DNA of 64,000 nt. It comes from Pseudomonas putida. Lineage in GTDB: Bacteria; Pseudomonadota; Gammaproteobacteria; Pseudomonadales; Pseudomonadaceae. The translations under genes were made by a program, and so were the position numbers. Below, in pieces: positions 15,714 to 23,686 of this stretch. The stretch's first letter is position 1, and the number at the start of each line of letters is the position of its first letter. The stretch spans positions 1-64,000 of the forward strand of contig NZ_JANHLK010000020.1 of NCBI RefSeq assembly GCF_028682635.1. Reading direction: 5' to 3'. Under the pieces are notes generated by a model, which was not told the DNA's origin, ran no database searches, and was given only the letters and a program-made list of their open reading frames with translations.

Positions 15714-16097
15714 ATGAACAAAACAGCGATGATGACCCTTGCCCTGAGCCTGGGTCTGTTCGGCATGCAGGCGCACGCACAAGGTGATGCCGAGGCGGGC
15801 GGGAAACTGTTCAAGCGGGTGTGCGGTGGCTGCCATCAGGTCGGTGAGGGCGCACGGGCGTTTTTTGGTCCGCAGCTCAACGGTATTGTCGGGCGCACCG
15901 CCGGGAGCACCACGAACTATCAATACTCCGATGCCATGAAATCATCCGGGATCGTCTGGACCCGGGATAAACTCGCCGCGTACATCGAGGATCCGAAGGC
16001 GGTGGTGTCGGGTACGCGGATGATTTTCTGGGGGATCAGCGATCAGGAGAAAATCGATGATCTGCTGGCCTACTTGCAGACCTTCCAGACACCCTGA
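15714..16097 (+). CDS. Class I cytochrome c
   Basis: 127 residues with a signal peptide (about 1-22, ending AHA). One heme-binding CGGCH motif is near residue 41, and the distal methionine is in SGTRMIF. Size and the GPQLNGIVGRTAG phrase match cytochrome c2/c550-like electron carriers of the periplasm. It is a single gene between the NmrA-like unit and the heme operon. ATG at 15714 is preferred over a GTG five codons upstream because it starts the signal peptide. Confidence 0.92.
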   Translation: MNKTAMMTLALSLGLFGMQAHAQGDAEAGGKLFKRVCGGCHQVGEGARAFFGPQLNGIVGRTAGSTTNYQYSDAMKSSGIVWTRDKLAAYIEDPKAVVSGTRMIFWGISDQEKIDDLLAYLQTFQTP

Positions 16098-16120
16098 TCC
16101 TGGTGGATGTACCTCGATCC

Positions 16121-16205
16121 CGTAGGAGCTGCCGCAGGCTGCGATCTTTTGATTTGCTTTCAAGGGCAAGATCAAAAGATCGCAGCCTTCGGCAGCTCCT
16201 ACAGG
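16121..16205. repeat. REP-like pair of a second sequence class
   Basis: CGTAGGAGCTGCCGCAGGCT and, inverted, AGCCTTCGGCAGCTCCTACA, with GCGATCTTTTGAT/ATCAAAAGATCGC extending the stem. This class differs from the GTGGGAGC type seen elsewhere in the window. It separates two convergent genes. Confidence 0.85.
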
Positions 16206-16213
16206 GGGGCGTG

Positions 16214-17098
16214 TTATCGACGAAATTGCGCGCAGTGGTCCTGTTCCGGTTGCGCTGCGGTGTACCACACGTAATCCGCGCTATCGGCGCTGACCGTCTT
16301 GCCCACCTCGGCCAGCACCAGCACCGCGTTACCTTCACCCGCGCCGAGGTCTTTCAGGTGCAACGGCACGCCCAGGTCCTTGCGCACATGAAACGCCCCG
16401 GCCAGCAACAGGGCTGGCGTCGGGGCCGCCAACAGGCGCTCGGCCATGCGTCGGTCACGCTGCTGCTGCACGGCGAGCATCGCCGGCATCTTCGCTTCGG
16501 GCAGCAAGCCGCAATGGGACTCGCGGATGTCGTCCAGTAATGTCGCTTGCACCTGTCGGGTGGTGGACGCTTCGCCGCTGAGCGTCGGGCGCTGTTTATA
16601 GATCTGCATGATCTGCGCCCGGTCCAGGTTGGCCGACAGCAGCGGGTAGGGTTGACGCAGGGCGTAAGTCACCAGTGCGCCGTAAACGCTCCAGTCCCAA
16701 TTGGCTTGCCAGGACAGCGCCTGGTACGGGTCGGCCGGCGCTTGACCGGCACGGCTGGCGGCCTGTGCGGCATCGACTTTCGCCTGTTGGTCGGGGTTGA
16801 GCATTTCCAGCAACAGGCTGCCTTGCGGACGTTGCGCCGCCAGTTGGCGCAGCAGCCACAATTGCAAGGCATGGTGGTCGGGATTGTCGTGTTGTTCACC
16901 GACCAGCACCCGCGGCGCAGCGGCCAGGCGCTCGACCAGCTCTTGCGGGGTGAGGGTGCGCCCGCTGGCGAGTTCGCGGATCACCCCGAGATCGGCGTGA
17001 TCTCGCCCTTGCGAGGCGATCGCCGGCGGTGGCGGTGTGACGTCATGGGATTGGCAGGCAGCCAGCAGGCTGACCAGGCATAACAGCAGGATGCGCAT
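16214..17098 (-). CDS. phuW: ChaN/PhuW-like lipoprotein of the heme uptake operon
   Basis: 294 residues. A lipobox LLAAC places the lipidated Cys at 15. The ChaN domain is marked by RVLVGEQHDNPDHH and a later LLAGAFHVRKDLGVPLHL. ChaN proteins bind heme or iron; PhuW is the fifth product of the P. aeruginosa phuSTUVW operon. Here it lies 30 bases after phuV on the same strand, the same order. Confidence 0.85.
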   Translation of the reverse strand: MRILLLCLVSLLAACQSHDVTPPPPAIASQGRDHADLGVIRELASGRTLTPQELVERLAAAPRVLVGEQHDNPDHHALQLWLLRQLAAQRPQGSLLLEMLNPDQQAKVDAAQAASRAGQAPADPYQALSWQANWDWSVYGALVTYALRQPYPLLSANLDRAQIMQIYKQRPTLSGEASTTRQVQATLLDDIRESHCGLLPEAKMPAMLAVQQQRDRRMAERLLAAPTPALLLAGAFHVRKDLGVPLHLKDLGAGEGNAVLVLAEVGKTVSADSADYVWYTAAQPEQDHCAQFRR

Positions 17099-17128
17099 CG
17101 GATCTCCTTGTTGGACGGTAGACGTCTA

Positions 17129-17896
17129 TCAGCGCGCAATAATCAACGGGTGACCGCGCTCCGGGTGCCGCTGAATCAGTACTTGCAACCCGTACACCGT
17201 CTGCAGTGCTTCGGCGTTCAGTACCTCATCCGGTGGACCGTAGGCGTGCGCACGTCCCTCATGCAACAGCAGCAACTGATCGCAATACCGTGCCGCCAGA
17301 TTCAAGTCGTGCAGGATTACCAGCACCGCCGCACCGCGCCCGGCGAAGTCGCGCACCGCTTGCAGAATAGTGTGCTGGTGCAAGGGGTCGAGCATCGAAG
17401 TCGGCTCGTCGAGCAGCAGGATCTGCCCTTCGGCACCCGGCCACAATTGCGCGAGCACCCGCGCCAGGTGCACGCGTTGGCGTTCGCCACCGGACAAGGC
17501 CAGATAACTGCGCCCCGCCAGGTGCAAGGCGTCGGCGGCACTCAGGGCTTGGGCGACGATTTCGGCATCGCGCACACGCCCGCTGGCATGGGGCAAACGA
17601 CCCATGCCCACCACTTCATTGACCGAGAAGGCGAAGTTCAGGCTCGAACTTTGCGGCAATACCGCCAGGCGCCTGGCCCGTTCCTGCCCCGGCCAGTCGG
17701 CGAGTGCACGCTCGTCGAGGCTGACCGTGCCTTCATTGGCCGGCAGCTCATCGCACAAGGCGGCGAGCAGGGTGCTTTTACCGGCGCCGTTGGGCCCCAG
17801 CACGCCAAGGACTTCACCCGGACGCAACTCGATATCGATGTCCGCCAGCACAGTGCGACTACCGCGCCGCACCAGCAAATTGTTGGCCCGCAGCAT
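17129..17896 (-). CDS. phuV: Heme ABC transporter ATP-binding protein
   Basis: 255 residues. Walker A GPNGAGKST (about 34-42), Q-loop LPQSSS, signature LSGGERQR and Walker B ILLLDEPTS are complete. The HmuV/PhuV family energises heme import into the cytoplasm through PhuU. Its start overlaps the phuU stop by one base, so the start at 17896 is secure; the open frame further upstream lies inside phuU in another frame. Confidence 0.93.
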   Translation of the reverse strand: MLRANNLLVRRGSRTVLADIDIELRPGEVLGVLGPNGAGKSTLLAALCDELPANEGTVSLDERALADWPGQERARRLAVLPQSSSLNFAFSVNEVVGMGRLPHASGRVRDAEIVAQALSAADALHLAGRSYLALSGGERQRVHLARVLAQLWPGAEGQILLLDEPTSMLDPLHQHTILQAVRDFAGRGAAVLVILHDLNLAARYCDQLLLLHEGRAHAYGPPDEVLNAEALQTVYGLQVLIQRHPERGHPLIIAR

Positions 17897-18933
17897 CAGG
17901 AACGCCCCCGTACCAGCAGATAAAGGAAGAAGGGTGCACCGATGAGTGCGGTGATGATGCCGATCGGTAACTCGGCCGGTGCCAGCAACAGGCGGGCGAC
18001 CAGGTCGGCCAGCAACAGCAGGCTGGCACCGGCGAGCAACGACGCCGGCAACAACACCCGATGATCCGGGCCAACCAGCAGGCGCATCAGGTGCGGCACC
18101 ACCAGACCGATAAAGCCGATCAGGCCTGCCGCCGCCACCGCGGCACCGACGCCCAGCGCCGTGCACAACACCAGTTCAAGCTTGATCCGCTCGACATTGA
18201 ACCCCAGGTGACGGGCTTCGGATTCGCCCAGCAGCATCGCATTGAGCGCCGCCGCGCGCCGCGGCAACCACAACGCCACGCCCACTGCCACGATCAGCAA
18301 CGGCCACAGGCGCGGGTAGCTGGCGCCGTTGAGGCTGCCCAGGTTCCAGAAGGTCAGGGTGCGCAACGTGGCGTCATCGGCCAGGTAGGTGAACAGACCG
18401 ACGCCGGCCCCGGCCATGGCCGTCATCGCCACGCCGGCCAGGAGCATGGTGGCGACGTTGGTCTGGCCATCGCTGCGGCCGAAGCGATACACCACCGCCG
18501 TGACGATCAGGCCACCGACGAAGGCACTCACTGACAACAGGTAGGGTTCGATGGCCGGCGGCAGTCCGCCGAGCATGCTGCCGCCGACGATTGCGACGGC
18601 TGCACCCAGTGCGGCACCGCCGGATACACCGACCAGACCCGGATCCGCCAACGGGTTGCGGAACAACCCCTGCATCGCCACACCCGACAGTGCCAGTACC
18701 GAACCCACCGCGATGCCGAGCAGACTGCGCGGCAGGCGGATCTGGCCGAGGATCAGCTCCGCCTGTTGCGTGTCACCACCGTCAACCGGCATCCCGAGCA
18801 AGCGCAGCCCGGCCAGCAGAGTATCGCCCAGCGGCAGGCTGACCGGCCCGAGGGCCAGGGACAGCCAGAACACCAGCACCAACAACAGACCCAAAGTAAT
18901 CAGCATCGACCGCGGCCGAACGATGGCCGTCAT
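17896..18933 (-). CDS. phuU: Heme ABC transporter permease
   Basis: 345 residues of the FecCD/BtuC family with about ten membrane segments. GIAVGSVLALSGVAMQGLFRNPLADPG and GLVVPHLMRLLVG are family hallmarks. It forms the inner-membrane channel with PhuV and takes heme from PhuT. It overlaps phuT by four bases (ATGA) and phuV by one, showing a tight operon. Confidence 0.93.
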   Translation of the reverse strand: MTAIVRPRSMLITLGLLLVLVFWLSLALGPVSLPLGDTLLAGLRLLGMPVDGGDTQQAELILGQIRLPRSLLGIAVGSVLALSGVAMQGLFRNPLADPGLVGVSGGAALGAAVAIVGGSMLGGLPPAIEPYLLSVSAFVGGLIVTAVVYRFGRSDGQTNVATMLLAGVAMTAMAGAGVGLFTYLADDATLRTLTFWNLGSLNGASYPRLWPLLIVAVGVALWLPRRAAALNAMLLGESEARHLGFNVERIKLELVLCTALGVGAAVAAAGLIGFIGLVVPHLMRLLVGPDHRVLLPASLLAGASLLLLADLVARLLLAPAELPIGIITALIGAPFFLYLLVRGRS

Positions 18934-19814
18934 CGGTTGCGCTCGGCAGTCTGCACCTGTGCCGACGGATAGAATGCTTTCGACAGTGTGTTCAACGCGT
19001 CCGGCACACGCGGCCCCAGGCCACCGACCAGCAGCGTGGGGTCGATCACCAGCACCCGGCCTTCGCGACCGGCCGAGGTTTGCGCCAGGACCGGATTCTG
19101 CTCCAGCAGCGCTGCCCCCGCGGCATCGCCTTCAAGCTTGGCACCGGCGAAAATGATCACCTGAGGGTCCAGGGCCAGCATGGCTTCGTTGGATACCGGC
19201 TTGTAGCCGTTGTGCTCGGTGAGGTTTTTCCCGCCGGCCTGATCGATCATCCAGGCGGCCAGTGTGTCCTTGCCCGCGGCCTGGAGATTGGCGCCGGCAT
19301 GGCTGAGCAGCAGCAACACCCGAGGGCTGGGGTTATGCTGTTGTACCTGTTTAACCCACGCTGCCTGCTGCTCCAGACGCTGTTGATAATCGGCCATCAG
19401 CGCCTGCGCTTCAGCCGGTTTGCCGAGCAGTTGCCCGAGCTCGGTCAGGTTGTGTTGCAACGAGGGGACGTCGGCCTTGGCCGAGAGCAGCTCAATGCGC
19501 ACGCCGGCAGCCTTGAGTTGCGCCAAAACCGGCGGCGGCCCCATTTCGGCGCTGCCCACCAGAATGTCCGGCTTCAACGCCAGAATGCCTTCGGCCGCCA
19601 GCGCCCGCTGGTAACCGACGCTCGGCAGGCTGTGCAAGGAGCGCGGGTGCTGGCTGGTGCTGTCGACACCCACCAGCTTGCCCTCGCCACCCAGGGCGAC
19701 CACCCATTCGCTGAACGCGCCACCGGCGCTGACCCAGCGCTGGGGCGGGGCGTCGGCCACGGCCATTTGGCTCAGGAGCACGCTGGCGCAGGCCAGCAGT
19801 GATTTGATACGCAT
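18930..19814 (-). CDS. phuT: Periplasmic heme-binding protein
   Basis: 294 residues with a signal peptide (about 1-20, ending AVA). The sequence follows the PhuT/HmuT/ShuT pattern: RWVSAGGAFSEWVVALGGEGKLVGVD, then SVGYQRALAAEGILALKPD with the Tyr that in PhuT ligates heme iron, and LLLLSHAGANLQAAGKDT. It is the first intact gene of the operon. No Fur box is evident in the degenerate, REP-filled upstream region, so how it is expressed is unclear. Confidence 0.9.
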   Translation of the reverse strand: MRIKSLLACASVLLSQMAVADAPPQRWVSAGGAFSEWVVALGGEGKLVGVDSTSQHPRSLHSLPSVGYQRALAAEGILALKPDILVGSAEMGPPPVLAQLKAAGVRIELLSAKADVPSLQHNLTELGQLLGKPAEAQALMADYQQRLEQQAAWVKQVQQHNPSPRVLLLLSHAGANLQAAGKDTLAAWMIDQAGGKNLTEHNGYKPVSNEAMLALDPQVIIFAGAKLEGDAAGAALLEQNPVLAQTSAGREGRVLVIDPTLLVGGLGPRVPDALNTLSKAFYPSAQVQTAERNR

Positions 19815-19834
19815 CAGGACGCTTCCTTAGTCGT

Positions 19835-19963
19835 TCAGGACGGTGGCGGTTTCGGCCAGGGTACGCCGAACAACGGAATGACCCGTTCACCGTCGGCATC
19901 GAAACCTTCGAAGCGGGTGATGATGCCATCGACGCTCGGCTTGCGCATCCGTGATCCCGATGC
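19835..19963 (-). pseudogene. Remnant of a hemin-degrading factor (phuS) 3' end
   Basis: The minus strand encodes ...RMRKPSVDGIITRFEGFD, then ADGERVIPLFGVPWPKPPPS and a TGA, 20 bases before phuT. The pattern RKP-DG...FD--G--I--FG resembles the C-terminal end of HemS/PhuS proteins, and phuS directly precedes phuT in P. aeruginosa. Upstream the reading runs into REP hairpins and then catalase. I infer that phuS, and phuR beyond it, were lost by a deletion. The homology call rests on about 35 residues and is moderate. Confidence 0.45.
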
Positions 19964-19966
19964 CAC

Positions 19967-19994
19967 CTGTGGGAGCAGGCTCATTCCCACAGGT
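19967..19994. repeat. Short REP-type hairpin
   Basis: CCTGTGGGA and TCCCACAGG arms around a 10-base loop. It borders the phuS-like remnant on the side where the gene is broken. Confidence 0.7.
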
Positions 19995-20077
19995 CATTTT
20001 GTTCACCAGCCGATGCTCGCCAGTGCTTCAAGCCTCCCAGTTTCGTGCCGCACTGAGGATTTGAATCCACTGATCAT

Positions 20078-20181
20078 CCTGTGGGAGCGAGCCTGCTCGC
20101 GAAGAACCTGAGCACGCCTCGGGGTGTCAGGTTTCCAGCGTTATCGTTAGCGACCATCGCGAGCAAGCTTGCTGCTACAGG
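20078..20181. repeat. REP pair (BIME)
   Basis: CCTGTGGGAGCGAGCCTGCT and the partner GAGCAAGCTTGCTGCTACAG flank a 55-base centre that contains CTGAGCACGCC. A related centre (CTGAGAGCACCGCGGGGTGT) occurs at 31480-31501. It lies just past the catalase stop. Confidence 0.8.
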
Positions 20182-20191
20182 GTGTGTGTGT

Positions 20192-21634
20192 TTACCGGTC
20201 GAGTTCTGCCAACGCCCTGGACACCCCGGCCCCATAGAACGGATCTGCCTTGGTGCAGTGCGCAATATGCCGTTGCTGCACCTCCTGTGAAACGCCACTG
20301 AGCGAACGCGCAGTGTTTTCAAACAGTGCCTGTTTCTGCGCGTCGGACATCAGGCGGAACAGATTGCCCGGCTGCTCGAAGTGGTCTTCATCCAGGCGAT
20401 GATCCCAATGCCCGGCAGCGCCGGAAATCTTCAGCGGCGGTTCACGAAAGTCCGGTTGGTCGGCCCAGGCGCCCTCGCTGTTGGGCACGTACGCCAGTTG
20501 TTCGGCGTAGTTGCCGTCCACGCGCATGGCGCCGTCGCGGTGGAAGCTGTGCACCGGGCAACGGGCCGCGTTGACCGGGATCTGGTGGTGATTGATCCCC
20601 AGGCGATAACGCGCGGCATCGCCGTAGGCAAACAGGCGCGCCTGCAGCATGCGGTCCGGTGAGAAGCCGATACCGGGCACCACATTCGACGGCGAGAACG
20701 CGGCTTGCTCGACTTCGGCGAAGACATTTTGCGGGTTACGGTTCAGTTCGAAGTAACCCACTTCGATCAACGGGTAATCCTCGTGCGGCCAGACCTTGGT
20801 CAGGTCGAACGGATTCACCGGGTGGTCATGGGCCTGGTCTTCGGTCATGACCTGGATGTAAAAGGTCCAGCGTGGAAAGTCGCCCGCTTCGATGCTGTCG
20901 AACAGATCCCGATGGTGACTTTCCCGGTCGCGGCCAATGAGGTGTTGTGCTTGTTCATCACTGAGGTTCTCAACGCCTTGCTGGCTCTTGAAGGTGAACT
21001 TGACCCAGTGCCGCTCATTGTTGGCGTTGATCAGGCTGAAGGTGTGGCTGCCGAAACCGTGCATGTGCCGGTAGCTGCGCGGAATGCCGCGCTGGCTCAT
21101 GACAATGGTCACCTGGTGCAAGGCCTCGGGCAATGACGTCCAGAAATCCCAGTTGCTTTGCGCATTGCGCATGCCGGTGCGCGGGTCGCGTTTGACAGCG
21201 TGGTTGAGGTCGGGGAAGCGCAATGGATCGCGGAAAAAAAATACCGGGGTGTTGTTGCCCACCAGGTCCCAGTTGCCTTGTTCGGTATAAAACTTCAAGG
21301 CGAAACCACGGATGTCGCGCTCGGCATCGGCAGCGCCGCGTTCACCGGCAACGGTGGAGAAACGGGTGAAGATCGGCGTTTGCTTGCCCACCTGCGAAAA
21401 CAGCCGGGCCTTGGTGTAGCGCGTCACATCGTGGGTGACGGTAAAAGTGCCGTAGGCGCCGGAGCCTTTGGCATGCATGCGCCGCTCAGGAATCACCTCG
21501 CGATCGAAGTGGGCAAGTTTTTCCAGCAGCCAGACATCCTGTAACAACGCGGGGCCACGGGGGCCGGCAGTCTGGATGTTGAAGTTGTCGACGACCGGTG
21601 CGCCGTTGATCGAAGTCAGTTTATTCCTGGGCAT
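20192..21634 (-). CDS. katA: Monofunctional heme catalase
   Basis: 480 residues, small-subunit catalase. The catalytic His is in RRMHAKGSGAYGTF (His 54), the Asn in LVGNNTPVFFFRDP, and the proximal heme Tyr in RLFAYGDAARYRLG. It destroys hydrogen peroxide in cytoplasm or periplasm. ATG at 21634 (MPRNKLTS) is preferred; five more in-frame codons from a TTG are possible. It stands beside a cluster of sensor kinases and redox proteins. No OxyR site is obvious upstream. Confidence 0.95.
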   Translation of the reverse strand: MPRNKLTSINGAPVVDNFNIQTAGPRGPALLQDVWLLEKLAHFDREVIPERRMHAKGSGAYGTFTVTHDVTRYTKARLFSQVGKQTPIFTRFSTVAGERGAADAERDIRGFALKFYTEQGNWDLVGNNTPVFFFRDPLRFPDLNHAVKRDPRTGMRNAQSNWDFWTSLPEALHQVTIVMSQRGIPRSYRHMHGFGSHTFSLINANNERHWVKFTFKSQQGVENLSDEQAQHLIGRDRESHHRDLFDSIEAGDFPRWTFYIQVMTEDQAHDHPVNPFDLTKVWPHEDYPLIEVGYFELNRNPQNVFAEVEQAAFSPSNVVPGIGFSPDRMLQARLFAYGDAARYRLGINHHQIPVNAARCPVHSFHRDGAMRVDGNYAEQLAYVPNSEGAWADQPDFREPPLKISGAAGHWDHRLDEDHFEQPGNLFRLMSDAQKQALFENTARSLSGVSQEVQQRHIAHCTKADPFYGAGVSRALAELDR

Positions 21635-21741
21635 GGCACGGTTCTCCAAGTTGGGACTTTAGTTGAGTGGCAAGAGTGAACGGCTTAACTAACCGAAAGC
21701 TGAAAAAGAAAACGTTATTTGTTATGGCGGCGTCTTGCAGT

Positions 21742-22122
21742 TCACTCGGGAACCCGGCGCTTCAAGGCCCGTTCAATACACGCCAGCAGCGCATGGGTGC
21801 AGAAGGGCTTGGGGAAATAGCCTTCGGGTTTATGCACGCTGGCACTGAATTGCGGCGGCAGGCCGGGCTTTCCTGTAATGAACAGCGTAGGGATGTGGAT
21901 GTTTCTGCGCGCCAGCGTTTCGTACATTTCCACCCCGCACATGCCGGGCATCTGAATATCCGAAATCAGGCAGTCTGTCTGCGCAGGTCCGCTGGATTCA
22001 AGAAAGGCACAGGCACTGTTGTAGGTGATTGCCCTGTAACCGTAAGAACGCAACAAACTGTCCAGTGAGACAAGAATAAGTTCGTCATCATCAACAACCG
22101 AAATAATAGCTGAGTTGAACAT
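21742..22122 (-). CDS. Single-domain response regulator (receiver only)
   Basis: 126 residues forming only a CheY-like receiver. The acidic pair VVDDDE, phosphoacceptor Asp 55 in LISDIQMPG, the Thr in FITGKPG and the Lys in YFPKPF are all present. There is no output domain, so it probably acts by binding a partner or as a phosphate sink. It is a paralogue of the receiver at 26825, and the two promoters match in layout. Likely partners are the two histidine kinases in the cluster. Confidence 0.9.
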   Translation of the reverse strand: MFNSAIISVVDDDELILVSLDSLLRSYGYRAITYNSACAFLESSGPAQTDCLISDIQMPGMCGVEMYETLARRNIHIPTLFITGKPGLPPQFSASVHKPEGYFPKPFCTHALLACIERALKRRVPE

Positions 22123-22204
22123 GTAGAAACCTTGCGTTGTTGCGGGTGGCGCTAAGTGGCGCCCGCCATACTTGCAAGATACGCGCTGCAGAAAAGTGCA
22201 ATAG

Positions 22205-22218
22205 TATACTTGGGTATG
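22205..22218. promoter_or_regulatory. Shared cluster box 1
   Basis: TATACTTGGGTATG, 82 bases upstream of the receiver ATG. On the minus strand the box ends 22 bases before a TATCTT -10 element, so it lies where a class II activator would bind. The same spacing occurs at 27283. Confidence 0.6.
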
Positions 22219-22276
22219 TTGGGTTGTTATTTCGCGTTAGTTGCGATGGGTTATCAATATCATTGAGCGGTTTGCC

Positions 22277-22807
22277 TCACCCTGGTTGTTCATGGGGCAG
22301 GTTGTCCTCGATCACCGACAGAAAACGCGCGTTGTGCCGTGCGCATGCTTCGAAAAAGCGTTTGCTGGCGTTGTCCTTGTTGGCGATGGCGCGTTCAAGG
22401 CAATCATGCAGCAAGGCATCGACGGCCCGCAGTCGCAGCTTGCCCTGGCAAATACCAGTCAGGCAGTCGGCAAAACACTGCGGCTCGCGGGTGTCGTTCA
22501 GGCTGTAGAGCGCCGCGGTTTCGATGTGGCCGCCCAGGTCGGTGATGGCACTGGCGAGGAAATCGGCATAGTCGGCATTGGCGCGCACCAGGCGGCGGAA
22601 CAGCTGTTGCACTGGCAGGAAGCTGACATTGCGCAGTTGCTGCTGGCCCCGCTTGAGTTGCGCGAGCATGCCCAGGGTGGTGCCCAGCGTCTGCGTCAAT
22701 GCATCGATGACCTCCACGCGCTCGGCGGAGGACAGGGAGGTATGCGCGCCATAACGACTGATGCGCAGCGGATGACTGACGATGTACAGCTTTTGCAATG
22801 CGTTCAT
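22277..22807 (-). CDS. Dps/ferritin-like helical protein (probably without ferroxidase site)
   Basis: 176 residues, predicted all-helical. The layout (VEVIDALTQTLGTTLGMLAQLKRGQQQLRNVSF, then LFRRLVRANADYADFLASAITDLGGHIE, and a last helical pair DCLERAIANKDNASKRFFEACARH) follows Dps proteins. Where Dps has HWNV this protein has LRNVSF, and the D..E ligands of the ferroxidase centre are not evident. The call is therefore fold-level only. Catalase, flavoprotein and redox-type kinases nearby suggest a stress-related role. Confidence 0.45.
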   Translation of the reverse strand: MNALQKLYIVSHPLRISRYGAHTSLSSAERVEVIDALTQTLGTTLGMLAQLKRGQQQLRNVSFLPVQQLFRRLVRANADYADFLASAITDLGGHIETAALYSLNDTREPQCFADCLTGICQGKLRLRAVDALLHDCLERAIANKDNASKRFFEACARHNARFLSVIEDNLPHEQPG

Positions 22808-22935
22808 GGCAATCGTCCCCAGGTCAGCGCATCGGCGCGATGAGTTGATTCATTCGAGGTGACCAGCCTAAATCGACGGGTGCGCGATAACACTCCTACC
22901 TCAAGACAGCGTGCTAGCACATCGGGTCAGGCCCG

Positions 22936-23640
22936 TCATACCTGGGTATGAGCGGTGGGGTATTGCGAGCGCAGCAGCGGGCTCCATTGTTCCTGGTTGT
23001 CCGGGCGTCGGTAGTACACCACCATGCGCCGGGCGACCTGCATCGCCACATCACGACCGTGATCGGCCTCGACCAGCGCCAGGGCCAGATCAATGCCTGC
23101 GCTGACACCAGCAGAGGTCCATATCGTCCCTTGCTGGACGAAAATCGCTTCGCGGTCGAGCTCGACCTGCGGGAACAGGCGCTCGAACAGGTCGGCCATC
23201 ACCCAATGAGTCGCCACACGCAAGCCATCGAGCAAGCCGGCCCGGGCCAGAAAAAACGAGCCGCTGCACACCGACGTGGTACGCCTGGCCGAGCTGGAAG
23301 CGGCGCGCAACCACTCCACCAGCGGGGCGCTCTCGACCATGGCCTGGCGGATGTGCGGGGAGCCGGGAACGATCAGCGTATCCATCGGGCTACCGGCGAA
23401 CTCACTCAGGCGCCGGGTCTGTACCTCCAGCCCTTCGCCCGTGCGAATGGACCCACCGTCCAGACTGGCCGTGTGCAAGGCATAACCTTGCAAACCGCGT
23501 TCGGCCAGGCTGCGGGTCGCCGCCCAGAACACGGTCTGGGCACCGGTCAGGTCCAGCAAGCCCATTTGCGGATAGGCCACGAAGATGATGCTGCGAGGTT
23601 GTGCCGTTCCAAGGTTGTCGCTCATTTCATTGATGGGCAC
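22936..23640 (-). CDS. DJ-1/PfpI domain protein (GlxA-type sensor domain without DNA-binding domain)
   Basis: 234 residues. The glutamine-amidotransferase-like fold has the nucleophile Cys in SVCSGSFFLARAGLLDG and the following ATHW. The sequence is closest to the N-terminal domain of GlxA/FtrA AraC-type regulators, including the VARRMVVYYRRPDNQEQWSPLL link. The protein stops where the AraC helix-turn-helix would begin. It may be a trimmed regulator or an isonitrile-hydratase-like enzyme. The GTG start is supported by GGAGACAAGCA. It follows histidine kinase 1 by 46 bases. Confidence 0.8.
   Translation of the reverse strand: MPINEMSDNLGTAQPRSIIFVAYPQMGLLDLTGAQTVFWAATRSLAERGLQGYALHTASLDGGSIRTGEGLEVQTRRLSEFAGSPMDTLIVPGSPHIRQAMVESAPLVEWLRAASSSARRTTSVCSGSFFLARAGLLDGLRVATHWVMADLFERLFPQVELDREAIFVQQGTIWTSAGVSAGIDLALALVEADHGRDVAMQVARRMVVYYRRPDNQEQWSPLLRSQYPTAHTQV
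22937..22950. promoter_or_regulatory. Shared cluster box 2
   Basis: CATACCTGGGTATG overlaps the stop codon of the DJ-1/PfpI gene and lies 130 bases upstream of the Dps-like gene start. It matches the other five boxes of the cluster. Confidence 0.55.
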
Positions 23641-23686
23641 TGCTTGTCTCCAGGTCGCCGAATCGTGGCGTCAGAGGTGGATGAGG

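Noticed and set aside
17897..18166. Long N-terminal extension of the phuV frame
   Set aside because: It lies entirely inside phuU in another frame; the ABC domain starts right after the ATG at 17896.
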